DNA from: Acidobacteriota bacterium
GTDB taxonomy: Bacteria; Acidobacteriota; Blastocatellia; Pyrinomonadales; Pyrinomonadaceae
Direction: 5' to 3'
Length of the DNA: 11,955 nucleotides
NCBI GenBank assembly: GCA_003222835.1
Contig: QHXE01000141.1
Location: 1 to 11,955 of the forward strand
Below the pieces are notes generated by a model that saw only the letters and a list, made by a program, of their open reading frames with translations, was not told the DNA's origin and ran no database searches. Position numbers and translations under genes: made by a program. Of the stretch, positions 8,720-11,955 are shown piece after piece. The number at the start of each line of letters is the position of its first letter. Position 1 is the stretch's first letter.

Positions 8720-8851
8720 TTACCGTAAAACCTTGCAAATAAGTGGCTTGCAAGTTTCGCATATGGCGCACTGTTCGCCTGCGGTGCATACGGTAGCAGC
8801 TGTCCCTGCCAAAACCGCCAATAAACCGCTAATAAGAATTCGTGCGCTCAT
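8720..8851 (-). CDS. Possible small secreted cysteine-rich peptide (43 aa)
   Basis: A 43-codon ORF from ATG (8851-8849) to TAA (8722-8720) that I do not recognise as a known family. The start MSARILISGLLAVLAG looks like a compact signal sequence (one early arginine, then a hydrophobic core), with a possible cleavage site after VCTA. The remaining 20 residues are basic and hold four cysteines as CxxCxxCx4C (C28, C31, C34, C39), plus C22 before the predicted cleavage. Four cysteines could form two disulfides. The spacing is close to, but not the same as, the CxxCxxCxxxC ferredoxin signature. An AGGA lies about ten bases before the ATG, a little far for a ribosome binding site. A chance ORF cannot be excluded at this length. 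It could also be a membrane peptide if not cleaved. Confidence 0.4.
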   Translation of the reverse strand: MSARILISGLLAVLAGTAATVCTAGEQCAICETCKPLICKVLR

Positions 8852-8898
8852 GCGAGATTTATCCTAACACAGATGCCTGCAAGAGGCGAAGTAGAGTC

Positions 8899-8942
8899 CG
8901 ACGAATCTTTGCGCATTTTCGACGAATCGTGGCAGCCGAATC
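8899..8942. repeat. Direct repeat CGACGAATC, two exact copies 21 bp apart plus a degenerate third
   Basis: CGACGAATC occurs at 8899-8907 and 8920-8928, start to start 21 bp, which is two helical turns. A third partial match, AGCCGAATC (seven of nine), lies at 8934-8942. The copies sit 48-91 bases upstream of the small ORF start at 8851 on the minus strand, a plausible place for an activator or repressor site. Apart from this, the stretch 8852-9077 between the small ORF and the reductase shows no gene or convincing terminator. Confidence 0.45.
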
Positions 8943-9077
8943 ACATTCCGCCATCTATCGTCTCGTTCGCACGCTACGCTCAAGGAATCTTCTTTGCGTC
9001 GCAGACGCGGTTGCCTCCCAAGCAGGTGTGCGTTTGTTTTTGCGTTAGCCGTCCTTGTTGCTTTTTCCACTTCTCAT

Positions 9078-9872
9078 TTAGAGAATCGCCCTGACCACGC
9101 CGCCATCGACTCGCAGCGCTGCCCCGTTCGTCGCCGAAGAGAGCTGCCCAGCCACGTAGGTTGCCATCGCCGCAACCTCGTCGACAGTGGCAAAGCGCTT
9201 CAGAAGGGATGAAGGCCGCGCATGTTCAAAGAAATCGTTCTCCATCTCTTTTTTCGACTTATTCTGCTGTTTCGCCATCGCCTCAACAAATCCGCTCACA
9301 CCTTCCGACTCCGTCGGCCCGGCAAGAATGCTGTTTATCGTTACGCCGGTTCCAGCCACCGACTCTGCGATCCCGCGCGCCACGGCAATCTGTGCAGTCT
9401 TTGTCATTCCGTAGTGCACCATTTCCGCCGGAATCTGCACTCCCGATTCGCTCGAAATGAATAGGATGCGGCCCCAGTTCCGCTTCAACATTCCTGCAAG
9501 ATAGTGTCGCGAGAGCCGCACTCCGCTCATTACATTGATCTCGAAAAAGCGGTACCAGTCCGCATCGGGGATCTCCGCAAACGGCTTAGGCTCGAAAATG
9601 CCCACATTGTTCACCAGCACATCCACCGCGGGAAGTTTCGCAATTACCGCCTCGGTGCCGGCTAAACCTGAAAAGTCGGCCGCGATACCATCAACCTTAG
9701 CTCTTGCTACATTCGATCGGATTGCCGCCATCGCTGCATCCACGCGCCCTTGCGTGCGTCCGTTCACGTAGACATGCGCACCTTCGCTCGCAAGCGACCT
9801 GGCGATCGCAAACCCTATCCCTGCCGTCGATCCCGTTACCAAAGCGATTTTTCCAGTGAGTTTTAGATCCAC
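9078..9872 (-). CDS. Short-chain dehydrogenase/reductase (SDR)
   Basis: Cytoplasmic NAD(P)-dependent oxidoreductase of the classical SDR family, 264 residues, a normal length. It shows the cofactor motif TGSTAGIG (13-20), NNVG (88-91), the structural N113 in EINV, catalytic S141, and Y154-x-x-x-K158 (YGMTK), with S-Y spacing of 13 as in FabG-type enzymes. The C-terminus has the usual ITLASSxT-like end replaced by AALRVDGG. Arg at 39 (NGRT) hints at NADP preference. The substrate cannot be read from sequence. The start is GTG at 9872: GGGAGGA ends five bases upstream and the protein then begins MDLKLTGKIALVTG, as usual in this family. The frame is open further upstream, but only by overlapping the pump gene. 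It lies 43 bases after the RND stop on the same strand, so it is probably the last gene of that operon. Confidence 0.93.
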   Translation of the reverse strand: MDLKLTGKIALVTGSTAGIGFAIARSLASEGAHVYVNGRTQGRVDAAMAAIRSNVARAKVDGIAADFSGLAGTEAVIAKLPAVDVLVNNVGIFEPKPFAEIPDADWYRFFEINVMSGVRLSRHYLAGMLKRNWGRILFISSESGVQIPAEMVHYGMTKTAQIAVARGIAESVAGTGVTINSILAGPTESEGVSGFVEAMAKQQNKSKKEMENDFFEHARPSSLLKRFATVDEVAAMATYVAGQLSSATNGAALRVDGGVVRAIL

Positions 9873-9876
9873 ATCA

Positions 9877-9883
9877 TCCTCCC
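9877..9883 (-). promoter_or_regulatory. Ribosome binding site of the SDR gene, with an overlapping four-codon minicistron
   Basis: Minus-strand GGGAGGA at 9883-9877 is spaced well for the GTG at 9872 and fixes that start. The last A of the site also begins ATG-ATG-TGG-ATC-TAA (9877-9863), an out-of-frame four-codon reading frame that overlaps the true start. The second of those ATGs (9874) is only three bases from the core of the site. Confidence 0.65.
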
Positions 9884-9915
9884 ATGGATCTTTGATTGCC
9901 TGTTGAGGGCGTTCG

Positions 9916-11955
9916 TCACGTAGTTGGTTCTGCTTTAGTAGCCAACTGTCGGTCTTCACTGGTTTCCCATTTGATCCACTTGAGATCGAGTACAAAGATC
10001 GAGTAGAAGACTGGGACCAAGAGCAAAGTGATGAAGGTAGCGACGGCAAGTCCGCCGATCTGGGCATAGCACAACGGTTTCCAGAGCGGGCCACCTTCCA
10101 GCGCGAGCGGGAACAAAGCGAGAATCGTTGCGCCCACGGTGATCATCACGGGTCGGATACGCTCGATCCCTGCATCCGGAAGAGCACGCTCCAGCGGCTC
10201 CCCCTTTTCGTGCATTTCTTCGATGAAGTCGAATAGCACGATCACATGGCTGACGATGACCCCGATGAGGCTGGCAACCCCCAGGAATGCCATGAACCCA
10301 AAAGGCGTACCCATGATCGCCAGAGCGATCAACGCTCCGATGGCTCCGTACGGTGCGGCCGCAAACACAAGCAAGGGCTTGACAGCATTCTTGAATTGTA
10401 CGAGCAAAGCCAGGTAGATGCCGACCAGAGAGATTAGGAGAACGACGGCGAGATTCAGGAATCCATCGTCCTGCTTCGCTTTCTCACCAGCGATTTGCAA
10501 TTGGTAGCCCGGCGGAAGTTTGTTCTGAAGATCTTTCAGTTTGGATTCGATCGGTCCAAGAATCTCCGAAGCGAGGACTCCGGGCGCGGGAAAGCACAAT
10601 ATCGAAATCGTGCGGAAATGTTCGCGGCGACGGATTCGGCCTGTTTCAAGAATGTTCTTCACGGTGGCAACAGAAAGTAGAGGAACTCGAGTGTCCTGCC
10701 GCGATGAATAAACATAGAGACTCTTGATCTGCGACAACTGTGCGCGGTCCTGCGGGCGCAGCCGGGCAACAATCGGTATGCTCTTGTCCCCTTCTTTGAA
10801 CGTGCCAACTGGCGCCCCGCTGATCGCGGCTGCGGACGAATTGGCCACGTCAGCATTCGTGATGCCGACTAGGTTCGCGCGGTCCGGATCAATCTCAATC
10901 TTTACCTGGGGGCTGTCGGGGGCCCAATCATCCCTCAGCACGGCAACTCCGGGTGACTGTCGAAAAACATTCATTACTTGTGAAGCCAACGTCCGGAGCG
11001 TTTGTATGTCCTGGATTTCCGTGCGAGGATCCGTGTCCGCCTGACCGGCAATAAGAATTTCCACAGGGGTTTCTACGGGATTGGTTTGCAGTTGCCGGAC
11101 GGTGATCCATGCTCCCGGCACCTGTTTGTTCAATGTCGCCTGGAGAGGTTCGATTAGTTTCGGGGTAGCTTCTTTGTCGCTCACCTGAACGATGACTTGC
11201 GCGTAGTTCGTCTGGGGGGCTTCGGGAGAAATCGAAAACCAGAAACGTGGTCCTCCACCACCGATGAAACTCGTTATCGAAGTGAGGAGATGCTTCCCCG
11301 ATTCCTCGTTTGGAACCGTTTTCGCCGAACCTTCAACAACCTGACGGACCACTTGCTCGGCCTTCATCGCAGCGTCGTTTGTTGCCGTCAAAGTGACATC
11401 ATTCGGCAGCCAAATGTCGAGGTAAAACCAATATTGAACATCTTCAGGAAAGAACTGTTGCTTCAGGTGCGAAGCCACGAGCCCGCCGAACAGCAAGAAG
11501 ACAAACGAACCCGCCAACACCAGCCACCGATGCTGAATGGCCCGGCCTACCAACCGATTGTAGAAACCGTAGAAACCTCGCTGGCGCTTTTCCTCTACCG
11601 TTAGCTCTTTCTTCTTTGGTGGCCTCTGGATGTAGTACCCCAGCAACGGAACGAAAGTCATCGCAACGACCAGAGCGCATAGCAATGCTGCCGTCATCAC
11701 GATGGGAAGACTTCTAAGAAACTCCCCGGTGTTCCCGGTGAGCATAAGGAAAGGCAGGTAGGCGATGATGTTCGTCAGCGTTGCGAAAAAGATGGCGGTT
11801 GCCAGCTTGGTTGGACCGAGCCATGCTGCGATGTCACGCGGCAAGCCCGCCGCAAGGCCGCGCTTGATGCCATCGCCGGCAACTACGGGTACGTCCACCA
11901 GCAGACCCAGCGCAATGATCAACGTCGCCACCGACACTTGTTGCAAGTCGATTCC
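9916..11955 (-). CDS. RND-family efflux permease, C-terminal part (cut by window end)
   Basis: Inner-membrane pump subunit of the AcrB/HAE-like RND superfamily, which normally works as a trimer with a periplasmic adaptor and an outer-membrane channel. The frame is open to the window edge; 679 residues are visible of a usual 1000-1050. The fragment starts in TM4 (VATLIIALGLLVDVPVVAGD), then TM5, TM6, a charged cytoplasmic linker (PPKKKELTVEEKRQRG), TM7, the second periplasmic porter/docking region, TM8-TM9 (LVGIYLALLVQFKNAVKP), TM10 (LIGVIVSHVIVLFDF), TM11 and TM12 (IGGLAVATFITLLLVPVF). The double Asp of AcrB TM4 is here D-V (codons at 11895-11890), and the TM10 Lys-Asn is Ser-His (10251-10246), so this is a branch with a different proton relay. 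Substrate unknown. The SDR gene follows after 43 bases. Promoter and adaptor gene, if linked, lie beyond the window. Confidence 0.93.
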   Translation of the reverse strand, partial: GIDLQQVSVATLIIALGLLVDVPVVAGDGIKRGLAAGLPRDIAAWLGPTKLATAIFFATLTNIIAYLPFLMLTGNTGEFLRSLPIVMTAALLCALVVAMTFVPLLGYYIQRPPKKKELTVEEKRQRGFYGFYNRLVGRAIQHRWLVLAGSFVFLLFGGLVASHLKQQFFPEDVQYWFYLDIWLPNDVTLTATNDAAMKAEQVVRQVVEGSAKTVPNEESGKHLLTSITSFIGGGGPRFWFSISPEAPQTNYAQVIVQVSDKEATPKLIEPLQATLNKQVPGAWITVRQLQTNPVETPVEILIAGQADTDPRTEIQDIQTLRTLASQVMNVFRQSPGVAVLRDDWAPDSPQVKIEIDPDRANLVGITNADVANSSAAAISGAPVGTFKEGDKSIPIVARLRPQDRAQLSQIKSLYVYSSRQDTRVPLLSVATVKNILETGRIRRREHFRTISILCFPAPGVLASEILGPIESKLKDLQNKLPPGYQLQIAGEKAKQDDGFLNLAVVLLISLVGIYLALLVQFKNAVKPLLVFAAAPYGAIGALIALAIMGTPFGFMAFLGVASLIGVIVSHVIVLFDFIEEMHEKGEPLERALPDAGIERIRPVMITVGATILALFPLALEGGPLWKPLCYAQIGGLAVATFITLLLVPVFYSIFVLDLKWIKWETSEDRQLATKAEPTT

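Noticed and set aside
8996..9008. Hairpin GCGTC-GCA-GACGC downstream of the reductase
   Set aside because: The stem is perfect but only five pairs and is followed by AAAGAAG on the minus strand, so it is not an intrinsic terminator.
8864..9070. 68-codon minus-strand ORF between the small ORF and the reductase
   Set aside because: No ribosome binding site, no hydrophobic or domain pattern, Arg-rich translation typical of non-coding frames.
9873..10094. Longer reductase starting at 10094 (338 residues)
   Set aside because: The extra N-terminus overlaps the RND gene and is compositionally random, while the GTG at 9872 has a strong ribosome binding site and gives the normal SDR length.

Overview
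The window looks like chromosomal DNA of an Acidobacteriota-type bacterium, with GC in the mid-50s by eye. This rests on gene style, not on a marker gene. The serine/threonine kinase has the compact N-terminus (start [23 protein letters not shown]), a single membrane span and a long TPR tail typical of that phylum. The very large exported protein built from Asp-box, Ig-like and kelch modules also fits. Close relatives outside the phylum cannot be excluded from sequence alone.

Layout. (1) 56-5525, plus strand: one very large secreted or surface protein, now split by a frameshift near 4812-4850 into a 1631-residue front part and a C-terminal part in another frame. In order it carries a signal peptide, a sialidase/BNR-like region with two Asp-boxes, beta-sandwich segments, a 17-unit NPNAP pentapeptide array, two putative Ig (He_PIG-like) domains, an invasin-like Ig domain, and a kelch propeller whose fifth blade is interrupted by a jelly-roll-like domain. 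(2) 5540-8398, minus strand: a transmembrane Ser/Thr protein kinase with a periplasmic TolB-N-like and TPR region. It converges on the first gene with only 14 bp between the stop codons, and has a good sigma70-like promoter at 8422-8450. (3) 8625-8701, minus: tRNA-Asp(GTC) with encoded CCA. (4) 8720-8851, minus: an unannotated 43-codon ORF that looks like a secreted five-cysteine peptide, preceded by a 9-bp direct repeat with 21-bp periodicity. (5) 9078-9872, minus: a short-chain dehydrogenase/reductase starting at GTG behind a strong ribosome binding site. (6) 9916-11955, minus: the C-terminal two thirds of an RND efflux permease, running off the window edge. It lies 43 nt upstream of the reductase and is probably co-transcribed with it.

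How they fit together. The RND pump and the reductase look like the tail of one transcription unit whose start, and probably its adaptor protein, lie beyond the window. The kinase is monocistronic here, and its membrane topology suggests a sensor with a periplasmic TPR module. Nothing links the kinase functionally to the large secreted protein except their convergent arrangement. The observations most worth following are the selection signature in the NPNAP array, the frameshift exactly at a domain-insertion boundary, the small Cys-rich ORF, and the altered proton-relay positions of the RND pump. I saw no phage, CRISPR, insertion sequence or obvious defence system.
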